From: Staphylococcus equorum
GTDB taxonomy: Bacteria > Bacillota > Bacilli > Staphylococcales > Staphylococcaceae
Direction: 5' to 3'
DNA: 64,000 bases
NCBI RefSeq assembly: GCF_029024965.1
Contig: NZ_CP118982.1
Span: forward strand, 496,001 to 560,000
Positions 17,843 to 29,148 of the stretch are shown piece by piece. Every line of letters starts with the position of its first letter. Within the stretch, counting starts at the first letter, position 1. The translations under genes and the position numbers were made by a program. Below the pieces are notes generated by a model. It was not told where the DNA came from, made no database searches, and saw nothing but the letters and a program-made list of their open reading frames with translations.

Positions 17843-18901
17843 TTATTCGGGTTTGTTTTTAAGTATACCTTTAATAAATATTGGAATTAATAGAATGAAA
17901 CCGAAAATACCCATGATAGGGAATACTTTGCCTATCAATTCGATAAAACCAATAAAAGTTGTAGCAAAAGTAATAATTGCCATTATGGTAATTAAAATGT
18001 AATACGATTTACTATAAGGCTCAGTAAAGCGTGAAGCGAACGCATACATTAATCCTACGACTGTGTTATAAATAACTAAAATCATAACGATAGCCATAAA
18101 TACACCAATAAAAGGGGAAATATTATTGGCTAGTAATAATGATGGGAGTGCAACGCCTGTAATTTGGGCAAATTCTGTAACCATACCGAGATTGAGCATT
18201 AATAATAGGAAGGTAATGATAATACCACCAAAAATACCGCCCCAAATAGTTGATTTCTCAAATTTTAAACGACCTCCCATTACTGAAAGGAAGCTAAAAG
18301 CAGCAGCAATTTGTAAACTTCCGTAATTGATGGCATCGAACCACCACCAGTTATCTGTGCGGCCTTCACTATTTGCATAGCTGTTAGCAGCCTCAAAATT
18401 AAATTGGCCAGTTGAAAAATAATATATGGCAATAATCGTTACAATTAAGACTAAGAATGGGGTAACCATGCCTAATACAGTAATTAAGCGATCAAATTTT
18501 AAAAATAGTGTTAATAAAATAACTAAGATTAATAAAAATGAACTAAGACCATAGGGAATATCAAAACTTTCATTAATTGTAGATACGCCACCTGCAGTCA
18601 TAATCATTGCTAATGCAAATAAAAATAATGTTAATATGACATCAAATATCGTTGCAATAGTACGAGGTAAGTAAAATTTGATCGGTTCTGTATGGCTATG
18701 TGAACGCAGACGATAACCTGTGTTCAGTACAAAAACCCCGCCAACAGTAATAATCAAGCCAGTAATAAAAACGCCATACACACTAAAATTACCGTTACTT
18801 GTAAAAAATTGGAAAATTTCTTGCCCTGTAGCAAAGCCAGCACCTACTACAACACCGACAAATGCAAAAGCAACAATAATAATTTCTTTTAATTTATTCA
18901 T
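17843..18901 (-). CDS. YkvI-family membrane protein (putative transporter), copy 1
   Basis: A 352-aa integral membrane protein with about 10 hydrophobic segments, starting FAFVGVVVGAGFATGQEIFQFF. The motif GAGFxTGQE in the first helix resembles the unwound-helix glycine motif of APC/LeuT-fold transporters. It matches the uncharacterised YkvI family. The start at 18901 follows AAAGGA; an upstream ATG at 18931 has no site. A paralogue lies at 37724-38803, with GVIVGAGFASGQEVLQYF in the same place. The substrate is unknown. Confidence 0.7.
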   Translation of the reverse strand: MNKLKEIIIVAFAFVGVVVGAGFATGQEIFQFFTSNGNFSVYGVFITGLIITVGGVFVLNTGYRLRSHSHTEPIKFYLPRTIATIFDVILTLFLFALAMIMTAGGVSTINESFDIPYGLSSFLLILVILLTLFLKFDRLITVLGMVTPFLVLIVTIIAIYYFSTGQFNFEAANSYANSEGRTDNWWWFDAINYGSLQIAAAFSFLSVMGGRLKFEKSTIWGGIFGGIIITFLLLMLNLGMVTEFAQITGVALPSLLLANNISPFIGVFMAIVMILVIYNTVVGLMYAFASRFTEPYSKSYYILITIMAIITFATTFIGFIELIGKVFPIMGIFGFILLIPIFIKGILKNKPE

Positions 18902-19225
18902 ATTGTTTGGAATCCTTTCATGACAATTCATTATCCGAATTAAGTTATGTTATATAAAAAGCATCACAATAGTTAATTCTACCTTAAAAAGGAAGAGAAA
19001 TAAACACGAAAGTTTATTTGGTGTAGACATATGTATATCAGGAGAGTACTTAATGAGGTGTTTCGGAATAACACTACGATTAAAGTGAAATATGTGTGGG
19101 TATATAGTGAAGGTCATTTTAGTGCGTTAAACTTAAAATTTTGATAGTATGTTTTTCTGTTAATGAATTTTTGAAAGAAAGTATACAAAAATTGTTTGAT
19201 ATTAAAAATAGAGAGAGGGAGTTAT
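18902..19225. other. Divergent promoter region with possible micro-ORFs
   Basis: It holds the promoters of the YkvI-type gene and the antiporter. Two short plus-strand frames are present: 19031-19144 (37 codons, poor ribosome site) and an 11-codon frame, MRCFGITLRLK, whose ATG follows AGGAGA by 7 nt. Neither is recognised, and they may be chance. Confidence 0.25.
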
Positions 19226-21025
19226 GTGACTTTACTAAACTTACCATTAATGTTGCTCATCGTTATATTTTTAGCGCTCGGCATTTTCAGCCAGTGGTTT
19301 GCTACCAGAATTAAATGGCCATCGATTGTAGTCATGGCTATCGTAGGGTTACTCGTAGGGCCTATATTTGGTCTGATTAACCCTCAAGAAAGTTTAGGAC
19401 AAGAAGTGTTCAGTCCGTTAGTATCATTAGCTGTAGCTATTATCTTATTCGAAGGAAGTAGTAATTTAGACTTTCGTGAATTAAAAGGTATTTCTAAGGC
19501 AGTGATGCGTATCATTACTATAGGAGCTACGATTGCTTGGATCTTAGGTTCAATTGCCTTACATTATGTATTAGGATTCTCATGGGCAATTTCACTCGTC
19601 TTAGGCGGTTTATTTTTAATAACGGGGCCTACCGTAATTCAACCATTATTAAAACAAGCTAAAGTTCGAAAAAGTGTAGATTCAATATTAAGATGGGAAA
19701 GTATCATACTTGATCCTATTGGACCTATGTTAGCGCTCGGTGCTTTTTATGTGTTTCAAATATTTGAGCAGGGCTTTGAATTGCAAATTATATTGAGTTT
19801 CGTCTTACGCTTCTTAGTAGCTGTGGTCATCGGTTTTGGTGCATCATACTTATTTATGTGGCTGATTAAACGTGATTTAATCCCTCAAAATCTCATGCCA
19901 CCGATTCAATTAGTCTTTATTTTATTAATATTTGCTATTTGTGATGAAATTTTACCAGAATCTGGATTACTTGCAGTTACAATTTTCGGTTTAATGATGG
20001 CACGTATGAAACGTCACGATTTAATATTCAAAGAATCTGATCATTTTATTGAGAACACGTCATCAATCATGATCTCGACGGTATTTATTTTAATTACATC
20101 TTCTTTAACATTAGAAGTGTTAAAAAGTGTCATGTCATGGAAATTATTTATTTTCTGTGCAATCATGATTATTTTAATTAGACCGATTTCAATCATACTG
20201 GCTACGATAAATACAGAAATTTCAAAACGTGAACGCGCGATGGTATCTATGATGGCGCCGCGTGGTATTGTCGTACTTACTGTTGCTCAGTTTTTTGGTG
20301 GCTTATTTGTAGAGAAAGGTACACCAATGGCTGAATTCATCACGCCAGTTACTTTTGGATTAGTGTTTATTACCGTAGTAATTTATGGTTTTAGTTTCTT
20401 ACCATTGAGTAAAGTTATGAGGCTTTCAAGTACAGAACCACCAGGTGTAATCATTGTAGGAGAAAGTGAATTTGCTTTTCATCTCGGCGCAAAATTGAGA
20501 GAACATAATATTCCAGTTATGGCATTTAATTTATTTAAAAATACGTCTCAACGCTCACATGATTTAGATTTTGAAATTTTTGAAGGCAATTTACTGTCTA
20601 GTAATGATCGTATTTATGCAGATATGACGCGTTACAACAAATGTTTACTCATGACGCAATCATTTGTATTTAACAGTCTAGCATTTAATGAATTAGTCCC
20701 AGAATTTGGTTTGAAAAATGTAGATATGATGCCCGTGTCGTTTAGTGATGAACATGCACGAAGTAATGTGGACGGGCCAATCAAAAATCATATCCTTTTT
20801 GATTGGAATTTTACATCACGTTGGTTTAACCGTTTTATTAAAGATCACAATATTATAGAAATACCAGTATCTTGTAAAGGTGAGTTAACTAAAAATGATA
20901 TGATACTTTATCATATTAGTGATGGTAAAGTCGTAACATTCAAGCGTGGTAATAATAATCCTGTAGAATCAGAAAAAGGGATGATTGGTTATTTGAAAGA
21001 CGCTTATTTACATCAGAATATATAG
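19226..21025 (+). CDS. CPA1-family sodium:proton antiporter with C-terminal nucleotide-binding-like domain
   Basis: A 599-aa protein. Residues 1-400 hold about 12 membrane helices of the NhaP/CPA1 type, with LILDPIGPMLALG and MAPRGIVVLTVAQF as typical motifs. From about residue 410 a cytosolic Rossmann-like region starts PPGVIIVGESEFAFHLGAKL, recalling TrkA/RCK domains that gate cation transporters. It is expected to exchange Na+ or K+ for H+. I prefer the GTG at 19226, 7 nt after GAGAGG, over TTG at 19196. A bidirectional terminator follows. Confidence 0.82.
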   Translation: MTLLNLPLMLLIVIFLALGIFSQWFATRIKWPSIVVMAIVGLLVGPIFGLINPQESLGQEVFSPLVSLAVAIILFEGSSNLDFRELKGISKAVMRIITIGATIAWILGSIALHYVLGFSWAISLVLGGLFLITGPTVIQPLLKQAKVRKSVDSILRWESIILDPIGPMLALGAFYVFQIFEQGFELQIILSFVLRFLVAVVIGFGASYLFMWLIKRDLIPQNLMPPIQLVFILLIFAICDEILPESGLLAVTIFGLMMARMKRHDLIFKESDHFIENTSSIMISTVFILITSSLTLEVLKSVMSWKLFIFCAIMIILIRPISIILATINTEISKRERAMVSMMAPRGIVVLTVAQFFGGLFVEKGTPMAEFITPVTFGLVFITVVIYGFSFLPLSKVMRLSSTEPPGVIIVGESEFAFHLGAKLREHNIPVMAFNLFKNTSQRSHDLDFEIFEGNLLSSNDRIYADMTRYNKCLLMTQSFVFNSLAFNELVPEFGLKNVDMMPVSFSDEHARSNVDGPIKNHILFDWNFTSRWFNRFIKDHNIIEIPVSCKGELTKNDMILYHISDGKVVTFKRGNNNPVESEKGMIGYLKDAYLHQNI

Positions 21026-21072
21026 AAAAAATCCATTTGCGCAATAATTTATTGTTAGCAAATGGATTTTTT
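21026..21072. terminator. Bidirectional terminator
   Basis: AAAAAATCCATTTGC (21026-21040) and GCAAATGGATTTTTT (21058-21072) are perfect arms between the convergent antiporter and fbp genes. Confidence 0.95.
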
Positions 21073-21091
21073 ATGCGTTTATTGAGTTGTT

Positions 21092-23044
21092 TTAATTTAC
21101 GAAGCGGTCATGCATTAATTCTTTTAAGATATCGATTTTTTCTTGGATAGTTTGACCTGAATTCGTATCACGTATTTTTTTACGTTGTAATTCTTTATCT
21201 ACGACGCGACGAATCGAAAGTTCATCAGCACCGTTAAGCAGAACATGCTCTTTCGAATTAAAATGTTTATGAGCTACAAGCTGCATACCGAATGAGTTAT
21301 AAAGTAAGGTATAGCCTGCGATACCAGTCGTTGATTGGTAGGCTTTTGAGAAGCCGCCGTCGATTACGATCATTTTACCTTCTGCTTTAATTGGATTCTC
21401 GCCATCAATTTCTTTCACAGGGGTATGTCCGTTGATAATATGGCCTTGTTCAGGATCTAGTCCAAAGTCTTTTAGCATTTTTTTACACATATCTACATCT
21501 TCACGTAAATAATAATATGGGTTTTTAGCTTCTTTATGTGCTGATTTATCACTAATAAAGTAACGTTCGAAAGTTGTCATTGCTCGTTTACCAAATAGTG
21601 AAGAATATTTACCAGTCCATAAATACCACACGAGATCAGTTGCTAAGTCATCTTCAATTTCTTTATTATCGAATGCTTTTCTGACGTGAGTTTCAAAGTA
21701 GTCTAATAGATTTCGACCATAGCGTTTTTCACCGTCTATCGTCATAGATTCCATTTCACCGTTTTCATCTACAGGAATGCAACCATGGATAAGTAAATTA
21801 CCGTTATAAGGCAAATAGAGCTTACCTTTTTGCATTAAGAAAGTCATATGACGTTTTAATTTTTCTGATTGTTGAACAGATAATAATAAATTGTTCATCA
21901 CTTCTTCTTCTTCTTCAAGTAATTTATTAGGATCTTCAGGATCAATTGTTTGGAAACAAGTGTTTTCTAACGTGTAAGTCTTGCCGTACAATGTTGCTTC
22001 ATTTTTTGCATAGTCGATATTTTCTAGCACTAAACGTTCTTCCATTTCGAATGCTGGACGACGTTTAATAATAGGCGCTTCTAATTTAAACTGTAAGATT
22101 GCGACAGCTTGATGTATTTTCGTAATTTGTTCTAATTCTGCTTGGGTTAAATCCTGAGTATTTTTAGGTTGAAATGCCTTATTATTACCATCATAGTATT
22201 TCTCAGCAAGTGTTAATAATGGACGTAAATTAATACCATAGGCATCTTCAACAATATCTAAATTATTGTAACGTGCACAAATGCGCAGTAAATTGGCTAA
22301 ACAAACCTTAGAACCAGCATATGCTCCAATCCATAAAACGTCATGATTGCCCCATTGAATATCTACTGAGGGATAATCAATAAGTGTTTCTAAAATTTTA
22401 TCTGGTTCTGGTCCACGATCATAAATATCACCCACAACATGTAAATGATTAACTACTAAATGTTGGATGGTAAATGATAGACCGATGATTAAATCATCAG
22501 ATTGTTCAAGCTTTATGATTTGATTGATTAATGTTTCGTAATAGGAATGTTTGTTATTGTATTTATTACTTTTATACAGTAATTCTTCAATAATAAAGAC
22601 ATAGTTTTTAGGCAGCGATTTACGTAATTTTGTTCGTGTATATTTTGATGAGGCATATGTAATCAATTTAATTAAACGATTAATTGTAGTTACATACCAC
22701 TCATCTAATTCAGCTTTAGAAGTAAAATTATTTTTTATTAATTTTATTTTTTCTTCTGGGTAGTATACGAGTGAGGAAAATTCATTAATTTCTTTACGTG
22801 TTAAAGTATCTTGGAAAATGTCATTGATTTTTGACAGTACATTTCCAGAGCCATTACGTAACACGTGTTGGAAAGCATGGAACTCACCATGTAAATCACT
22901 GACGAAGTGTTCTGTACCTTTTGGAAGTTCTAAAATAGATTCCAAATTAATGATTTCTGTAGCCAATTCTTCTTTTGAGTGGAATTGTTCTGAAAGTAAA
23001 TCTAAATATCTGTCCTTTACGCTTTTATCCGTTGTTTTACACAT
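21092..23044 (-). CDS. fbp: Class III fructose-1,6-bisphosphatase
   Basis: A 650-aa gluconeogenic enzyme that removes phosphate 1 from fructose-1,6-bisphosphate. It is a metallophosphoesterase with motifs [29 protein letters not shown] and a late INGHTPVKE followed by DGGFSKAY. Length and motifs match the Firmicutes class III type. GGAGTG lies upstream of the ATG. A cre-like box lies about 55 nt upstream of the start. Confidence 0.95.
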   Translation of the reverse strand: MCKTTDKSVKDRYLDLLSEQFHSKEELATEIINLESILELPKGTEHFVSDLHGEFHAFQHVLRNGSGNVLSKINDIFQDTLTRKEINEFSSLVYYPEEKIKLIKNNFTSKAELDEWYVTTINRLIKLITYASSKYTRTKLRKSLPKNYVFIIEELLYKSNKYNNKHSYYETLINQIIKLEQSDDLIIGLSFTIQHLVVNHLHVVGDIYDRGPEPDKILETLIDYPSVDIQWGNHDVLWIGAYAGSKVCLANLLRICARYNNLDIVEDAYGINLRPLLTLAEKYYDGNNKAFQPKNTQDLTQAELEQITKIHQAVAILQFKLEAPIIKRRPAFEMEERLVLENIDYAKNEATLYGKTYTLENTCFQTIDPEDPNKLLEEEEEVMNNLLLSVQQSEKLKRHMTFLMQKGKLYLPYNGNLLIHGCIPVDENGEMESMTIDGEKRYGRNLLDYFETHVRKAFDNKEIEDDLATDLVWYLWTGKYSSLFGKRAMTTFERYFISDKSAHKEAKNPYYYLREDVDMCKKMLKDFGLDPEQGHIINGHTPVKEIDGENPIKAEGKMIVIDGGFSKAYQSTTGIAGYTLLYNSFGMQLVAHKHFNSKEHVLLNGADELSIRRVVDKELQRKKIRDTNSGQTIQEKIDILKELMHDRFVN

Positions 23045-23559
23045 GATTTATGTCACTCCAGTTGTATAGTTTTTGTAATGTTTTGTATTACAGCTATGTA
23101 AAACGCTTTCATTATATAGTTTTTATTGTAGCATTAATTTTGATTATTATGTCTATTTCTTATTATATTATTAACTGTAAATAAATTCTAAAAAATGGCT
23201 TAATAATGTATAAAAGATAGAAAATGTATACATAAGCTTATAAATAAAAAAGTTCGATTATTACAAAAAATAATGTAAAATAACATGTTACTCAAATACA
23301 TTAAAAACGATATTTATATAAAAGTTGTGGGAAACATACATTTTTGTGAATTGTAAAAAGAGATTAAAAGCACCAAAAGAGAATTATTACACTTTTAATT
23401 TTAAGCGTTAAAACCGCTTATATATCAGTGTTCAAAGTGCCGTAAAGCCTTTTTATTAAAAAATATAAGAAAAAACTTTCTGATAAGTGGTTTAAAATCT
23501 CTCTGATTTTTGTATAATGAATGCATGTGACAAAATCATAAAAAAAGGGAGTTTGTTCA
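23045..23559. promoter_or_regulatory. fbp/putP divergent region with cre-like box and putP promoter
   Basis: The minus strand at 23098-23111 reads TGAAAGCGTTTTAC, 12 of 14 cre positions, on the fbp side. For putP, TATAAT (23513-23518) follows TTTAAA (23491-23496) by 16 nt. The rest is very AT-rich, with a small hairpin AAGCG/CGCTT near 23403-23420. No gene is visible. Confidence 0.5.
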
Positions 23560-25110
23560 ATGTTTACATTGGGAGCATCATTACAGAGTCAAGTAGACCC
23601 GAACTGGCAAACTTATATTATGCTAATTGTTTATTTCATTGTTTTACTAGGCATAGGTTACTATGGCTTTAAACAATCGACAGGCAATGTCAGTGAATAT
23701 ATGTTGGGCGGCAGAAATATTGGTCCATATGTAACAGCACTATCCGCAGGTGCATCCGACATGAGTGGTTGGATGATTATGGGACTACCTGGGGAAGTTT
23801 ATACAACTGGGCTATCAGCAGCGTGGTTAGCGATTGGTCTAACTATAGGGGCATACATAAACTATATTGTTGTAGCACCGCGTCTCCGTGTATATACAGA
23901 GAAAGCTGGGGATGCCATTACGCTACCAGATTTCTTTAAAAATAGACTAGATGATAAATCTAACTCTATTAAAATAATTGCCGGGGCAATTATTGTTGTA
24001 TTCTTTACGTTATATACTCATTCTGGAATGGTTTCAGGTGGGGTATTATTTGAAAGTGCATTTGGTGTAAATTATCACTTAGGTATGGTAATCGTAGCAA
24101 TTATTGTTATTGCATATACATTCTTTGGTGGTTATTTAGCAGTATCATTAACAGACTTTTTCCAAGGGGTCGTTATGATTATCGCTATGGTTATGGTACC
24201 GATTGTTGCTATGATGCAGTTAAGTGGACTTGATACAATATCACAAGCAGCAGAAATAAAACCTACGAATTTGGATTTATTTAAAGGTACAACAGCAATA
24301 GGTATTATTTCATTCTTTGCTTGGGGCCTAGGTTATTTTGGTCAGCCGCATATCATTGTACGTTTTATGTCTATCAAATCAATTAAACAAATACCAACAG
24401 CAAGACGTTTTGGTATCGGTTGGATGGCAGTCAGCTTACTAGGTGCAGTAGGGGTTGGTCTTACAGGTATCACATTTATTAATAGTGGTGGCGCAGACAT
24501 ACAAGATCCAGAAACACTATTTATTTTAATGGGACAAATTTTATTCCATCCGCTTGTTGGTGGGTTCTTACTTGCTGCTATTTTAGCCGCGATTATGAGT
24601 ACAATTTCTTCACAATTGTTAGTGACATCAAGTTCATTAACAGAAGATTTTTATAAATTATTCCGTGGTGAGAAAGCAGCCAAAGAACATCAAAAAGAAT
24701 TTGTTTTGGTGGGACGTTTATCAGTAATCGTTGTAGCACTTATATCGCTTTGGATTGCTTGGACACCAAACGACACGATTTTAGGTCTTGTAGGTAATGC
24801 ATGGGCAGGTTTTGGTGCAGCATTTGGACCACTTGTTCTATTGTCATTATATTGGAAAGGCTTAAGTCGTACTGGTGCAGTAAGTGGTATGTTAGCAGGG
24901 GCAATTGTAGTAATTATATGGATTGCATTTGTTAAACCACTTGGTGAAATTAATGATTTCTTTAATTTATATGAAATCATACCAGGCTTCTTAACAAGTT
25001 TAATTGTAACGGTTGTAGTAAGTAAATTTACTAAAAAACCTGACATCGATGTTGAAGGGGATTTAGCAGATGTACGTCAAACTGTTAAAAGCGTTGGCAA
25101 GAAAAAGTAA
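23560..25110 (+). CDS. putP: Sodium/proline symporter
   Basis: A 516-aa SSSF-family protein with about 13 helices. Typical PutP stretches are [39 protein letters not shown] and [15 protein letters not shown]. It imports proline with Na+, as nutrient or osmoprotectant. GGGAG precedes the ATG. It is monocistronic with a terminator at 25234-25269. Confidence 0.92.
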   Translation: MFTLGASLQSQVDPNWQTYIMLIVYFIVLLGIGYYGFKQSTGNVSEYMLGGRNIGPYVTALSAGASDMSGWMIMGLPGEVYTTGLSAAWLAIGLTIGAYINYIVVAPRLRVYTEKAGDAITLPDFFKNRLDDKSNSIKIIAGAIIVVFFTLYTHSGMVSGGVLFESAFGVNYHLGMVIVAIIVIAYTFFGGYLAVSLTDFFQGVVMIIAMVMVPIVAMMQLSGLDTISQAAEIKPTNLDLFKGTTAIGIISFFAWGLGYFGQPHIIVRFMSIKSIKQIPTARRFGIGWMAVSLLGAVGVGLTGITFINSGGADIQDPETLFILMGQILFHPLVGGFLLAAILAAIMSTISSQLLVTSSSLTEDFYKLFRGEKAAKEHQKEFVLVGRLSVIVVALISLWIAWTPNDTILGLVGNAWAGFGAAFGPLVLLSLYWKGLSRTGAVSGMLAGAIVVIIWIAFVKPLGEINDFFNLYEIIPGFLTSLIVTVVVSKFTKKPDIDVEGDLADVRQTVKSVGKKK

Positions 25111-25233
25111 AACATAATTTAAATAAGGGGTTTAAATTATGTAGTCAAAATTAAACAAATAAGCTAGATGAAGTTTTATATTAAACTATAAAGTCACTCA
25201 TTTAGTTTAAAACGGGAGAAATTATATATAATA

Positions 25234-25269
25234 AAAGACTAACTTCAAAGGGGGAGTTAGTCTTTTTTT
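25234..25269 (+). terminator. Terminator after putP
   Basis: AAAGACTAACT pairs with AGTTAGTCTTT, followed by T residues. It lies in the 303-nt gap before the monooxygenase; nothing else is seen there. Confidence 0.85.
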
Positions 25270-25413
25270 GATATATTTGGTTTCAAAATTTGGAGTATTT
25301 CGATTTATTACTGAATGATACTTTTTTTAACAATTGATATTAAGCATGCAATGTTTGCGATATTTAGTTTGCGGTAATTTATAAAGATAATGATTTCCTA
25401 GGAGGAGAAAAAG

Positions 25414-25698
25414 ATGATTACTGTAAATGCGATAATGAAAATTGATCCGTCAAAGCGTGATCAGTATTTAGCGTTAGTAGAACCGCTTGTACTAGCAGCT
25501 AACAAAGAAGACGGCGCATTGTATTATGCACATTTTGAACGAACGGATGAGCCTAATACATTTGCTTTTATCGAACAATATGAAAATGAAGAAGCTTTAG
25601 AAGTACACAATGGCACAGAACACTTTCAACACTTTTTCAAAGAAGTTACGCAATATTTGATTACAAAACCTGATATTAAGGTTTCTCAAACTAAATAA
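25414..25698 (+). CDS. Antibiotic biosynthesis monooxygenase (ABM) domain protein
   Basis: A 94-aa ferredoxin-fold protein of the ABM/quinol-monooxygenase (YgiN-like) family. It starts ITVNAIMKIDPSKRDQYLAL and includes ALYYAHFERTDEPNTFAFIEQYENEEAL, the usual strand-helix pattern ending in FKEV. It is likely a cofactor-free monooxygenase or a small-molecule binder. AGGAGG lies upstream. It is monocistronic. Confidence 0.8.
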   Translation: MITVNAIMKIDPSKRDQYLALVEPLVLAANKEDGALYYAHFERTDEPNTFAFIEQYENEEALEVHNGTEHFQHFFKEVTQYLITKPDIKVSQTK

Positions 25699-25718
25699 AA
25701 TACCATTTCAAAAATAAG

Positions 25719-25757
25719 AGTCTAAACTTACACAATCTCGTGAGTTTAGACTTTTTA
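25719..25757 (+). terminator. Rho-independent terminator
   Basis: AGTCTAAACT (25719-25728) and AGTTTAGACT (25743-25752), then TTTT. Confidence 0.85.
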
Positions 25758-25899
25758 TGCCTTTTAATATGGTCGATTAAGACACTAAGCTGTTGCAGTG
25801 TAATATAATAGTGTATAATTTCATGTTGGAAGCAATTATAATAAAAATACCCCTATTTTAAAAAGTAAGTAATACGTTTTAGTAAGGAGAGAAGAAATA

Positions 25900-26598
25900 A
25901 TGTTATATCAACACGGAACTTTAGGGACGTTGATGGCAGGTTTATTAGAAGGCACTGCTACGATTAACGAAATTTTAGAACATGGTGATTTAGGTATAGG
26001 AACATTAACTGGTTCTGATGGTGAAGTTATTATATTAGATGGTAACGCATATCATGCCAATGAATATGGTGAGTTCAAACAATTAGAAGGTAATGAAATG
26101 ACACCATTCTCTACAGTTACCCCTTTCAAAGTAGATAAGCAATTTGATGTTCGCTATATCACAGACTCTGAAGCTTTGTTAAATGAAATACAACGTCAAG
26201 CAGCGAGTAATAATATATTTATAGCTGTCAAAATCACCGGTAAATTTGAAATGATTCATGTCAGAATGATGCCGAAACAAGAGAGACCTTATACTAAATT
26301 AATAGAATCGGCTAAAAAACAACCTGAATATACGCAAGAACAAGTGCATGGTACGATTGTAGGATTTTATTCTCCACAATTATTTCATGGCGTAGCTGCA
26401 GGAGGATTTCATTTACATTTTGTTGATAAAAATAAAACGTTTGGTGGCCATGTCTTAGACTTTGAATTTAATAGTGGCTCAGTAGAAATTAGTAATATAG
26501 AAACACTTGAACAACACTTTCCTGTGAATAATGATGAATTTTTAGAAACAGATATCGATTATTCAAGCGTTCATGAAGATATTAAAGAAGCAGAATAA
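25900..26598 (+). CDS. budA: Alpha-acetolactate decarboxylase
   Basis: A 232-aa enzyme that converts alpha-acetolactate to acetoin, a pH-neutral overflow product. GTLGTLMAGLLEGTATI is the N-terminal family signature, and zinc ligands lie in GGFHLHFVDK with a third His in GGHVLDFE. No acetolactate synthase gene adjoins it, so substrate must come from elsewhere. AAGGAGAG precedes the ATG. Confidence 0.93.
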   Translation: MLYQHGTLGTLMAGLLEGTATINEILEHGDLGIGTLTGSDGEVIILDGNAYHANEYGEFKQLEGNEMTPFSTVTPFKVDKQFDVRYITDSEALLNEIQRQAASNNIFIAVKITGKFEMIHVRMMPKQERPYTKLIESAKKQPEYTQEQVHGTIVGFYSPQLFHGVAAGGFHLHFVDKNKTFGGHVLDFEFNSGSVEISNIETLEQHFPVNNDEFLETDIDYSSVHEDIKEAE

Positions 26599-27102
26599 AT
26601 CATTTGGGCGATATAAAAAGATTTTTTACATCATACTAACAATGAAATGATTTATAATAAATTGTCTATGATATTATCCAATCAAATACGACAAAATATT
26701 TTTCAAAAAGTGTTAAAATAGTAAAGTGATGTTTTTAGTTGGACATATGTAATTTTTACGATAATAAACAATATTGTATTAAATATTGAATTGTTAGTAA
26801 GCTGAGATAAATAGACTACATGTGTTTACGACCTAATAAGACTGGGATATAAATACAACATACTATGTCGTAAATGTAAATTTGAGATTACACAGTAGCT
26901 GTCTGATATCTAATTGTACTTATATCAAACTTTTAAGATATTTAGTCAGCCTTGTGGGGGTTGGAATACGAAATCAAATTTCACATTTTTGATTTCTCTC
27001 CTTCTCCCATTTTTATTTGTGCTTTTTAAAGACTTTAATTTGTAGAGCACACACGTATTAAACTAATGAAAAATAAAATATTAAAGGAGATGAACACCAA
27101 CA
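26599..27102. repeat. Gap with degenerate dispersed repeat
   Basis: The stretch 26840-27012 (GACTGGGATATAAAT, then AGTCAGCC, then GGGGGTTGGAATACGAAATC and GATTTCTCTCC...CTCCC) follows the same order as the better-preserved copy at 47883-48053. It is a decayed copy of a staphylococcal intergenic repeat. The remainder is AT-rich with no clear gene. Confidence 0.55.
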
Positions 27103-29019
27103 TTGGTTAAATATTTAAAGTCACTTGTTCGATTTAATTCCATGAAAATCGATGTTGCTAAAGGTTTAAGACAAGCTATATTAATGTTTATCCCACTCAT
27201 TATTGGTTATTTAATGGGTCATCTTTCTACAGGATTATTAATATCTACTGGTACTTTAGCACATATATATGTATTTGGTGGGTCATCTAAATCAAAACTG
27301 CGTATCGTATTTTTCTCATCGATAGGGTTATCTATTGCAATGATATTAGGTACGCTCACAGTAAGCCAACCACTTATCTTTGGTGTATTGCTACTTATTG
27401 TTACGGTCATTCCGTATTATATATTTAGTTCATTGAATATACCTGGACCTTCATCGACGTTCTTTATTGTTGCTTTCAGTTTACCTTTCAACTTACCTGT
27501 AGCTCCAGAAGAAGCTTTATATAGAGGGCTCGCTATGTTTGTTGGGGGATTATTAGCAACATTAATTGTTACTATACTTATAGTTATTTCTAAAGAATCT
27601 GCAGAGTCAAAAGCCATCAAAAATGACTATAATATCATTAAACAACTTATTTATAATTTTGATGATCCGAAGGCATTTGCTAAAGCATCACAATTCGCAG
27701 TGACTGCTTTTCGAAATTCAGATACTCAACTGATTACTTCTAGTACTGCGAAATCTAAAGAATCGCCCGAATTTCAGCGTTTGCTATTACTTCATAATAC
27801 AGCGCAAGGTATTCATTCAGAATTATTAGAGCTGAATGAAAAGAACATGCGTCCTTTACCTAAAGAAATCAAAGAAATGGCAGATTTTGTAATAAAACTT
27901 GTATACTCTGAAGGTAATTTTAAAAAACAATGGACAAAAGCAGTGGAAATTGATGACCAATATCAAAATCTAGTTGATAATATATTCAAAGTAGATGCAA
28001 TCATGAATGCAGGTAATGAACGTGTAGAACATGAAATTGATATTCGTGTTCCTATTTATGGACACCGTATGTTAACAAATTTAACTTTGGATTCCTTTGT
28101 GTTTAGAAATACATTACGCTATACAGTTATTATGGCTATTTCAATTTTTATTGCACTTATGTTTGGCTTTGAAAAAGCATATTGGATCCCTTTAAGTACA
28201 CATACAGTACTATTAGGTTCAACAACGTTACATAGTTTTGAGCGTGCTGGATCTAGGGGTGTTGGTACAATTATAGGTGTGCTTGTATTATCTCTAATTT
28301 TATTATCGACGCCACCGTTACCAATTGCGATTATCTTGTTAGCTGCAGCAGCAGGTGTGACAGAGGTATTTGTGGGTGCTAACTATTCATTCGCTGTTAT
28401 TTTTATAACGATTCAAGTGATCTTGTTGAATGGTATAGCAGCGAATCACTTAACAATTTTAATTGCATTACCACGTGTGATTGATGTAATTGTGGGTATC
28501 GCAATTGCTGTTATTTGTTTATTGGTAATAGGCAGAAAGACAGCGTCATCCATGTTACCAGCAACACTAGCGGACGTAGCAAGAGACGAGGCAGTATTAT
28601 TCCATTACTTGTTTGCAAGTAGTAAATATTCATCACGAGAACAAGACAAACAAGAAATGCTTCAGTTAAGCGTGAAACTTAATAACATGAAGCAAGTATA
28701 TAACAGCGCAAATGGTGAACTGTTTAGTAATAAGATGGTCATACAGTATTATTATCCGAGTATTTATGCTCTAGAAGAAATTAGCTTTATGCTTACAAGA
28801 GCTTTGAGTAATGAAGAAAGGTATCATATAGATGATGAAACAATGGGTGAATACTTACTTATTTTTGAAAATATAGCAAAACATTTTGAAAGAGGTTCGC
28901 ATATTAAAGTTCAAGAAATACCCGAACTACCTCAGTATATGCACATTAAAACATCATTGATGAGCATTCAAAATAATTGTATGAACGCAAGACAAAAAGT
29001 AAATTTAGCACAAGTTTAA
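27103..29019 (+). CDS. FUSC-family membrane protein (aromatic acid exporter type)
   Basis: A 638-aa protein with two hydrophobic blocks of about 5-6 helices (residues 20-160 and 345-480), each followed by a soluble helical region. This is the duplicated layout of FUSC/YhfK/AaeB-like proteins. FEKAYWIPLSTHTVLLGS and RGVGTIIGVLVL fit the family. The role in export of aromatic acids or other compounds is inferred. It starts with TTG at 27103; AAAGGAG is 13 nt upstream, longer than ideal, so the start is uncertain. A strong terminator follows. Confidence 0.75.
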   Translation: MVKYLKSLVRFNSMKIDVAKGLRQAILMFIPLIIGYLMGHLSTGLLISTGTLAHIYVFGGSSKSKLRIVFFSSIGLSIAMILGTLTVSQPLIFGVLLLIVTVIPYYIFSSLNIPGPSSTFFIVAFSLPFNLPVAPEEALYRGLAMFVGGLLATLIVTILIVISKESAESKAIKNDYNIIKQLIYNFDDPKAFAKASQFAVTAFRNSDTQLITSSTAKSKESPEFQRLLLLHNTAQGIHSELLELNEKNMRPLPKEIKEMADFVIKLVYSEGNFKKQWTKAVEIDDQYQNLVDNIFKVDAIMNAGNERVEHEIDIRVPIYGHRMLTNLTLDSFVFRNTLRYTVIMAISIFIALMFGFEKAYWIPLSTHTVLLGSTTLHSFERAGSRGVGTIIGVLVLSLILLSTPPLPIAIILLAAAAGVTEVFVGANYSFAVIFITIQVILLNGIAANHLTILIALPRVIDVIVGIAIAVICLLVIGRKTASSMLPATLADVARDEAVLFHYLFASSKYSSREQDKQEMLQLSVKLNNMKQVYNSANGELFSNKMVIQYYYPSIYALEEISFMLTRALSNEERYHIDDETMGEYLLIFENIAKHFERGSHIKVQEIPELPQYMHIKTSLMSIQNNCMNARQKVNLAQV

Positions 29020-29075
29020 AAAGCAAGCCAACCTTTATGATGAATGAAATAACTGGTTGGCTTGCTTTGTTTTTT
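29020..29075 (+). terminator. Terminator after FUSC gene
   Basis: AAGCAAGCCAACC and GGTTGGCTTGCTT are perfect arms, followed by TGTTTTTT. Confidence 0.92.
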
Positions 29076-29148
29076 ATTTGTTTTAAGGTGTCAAACAAGT
29101 TTTCAAGTATGAAAGGAAGTCTGAGGTTTGTCTGAGGTAAGACTGTCC

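Noticed and set aside
24690-25046. 118-codon minus-strand frame
   Set aside because: Antisense of putP, a well-supported gene.
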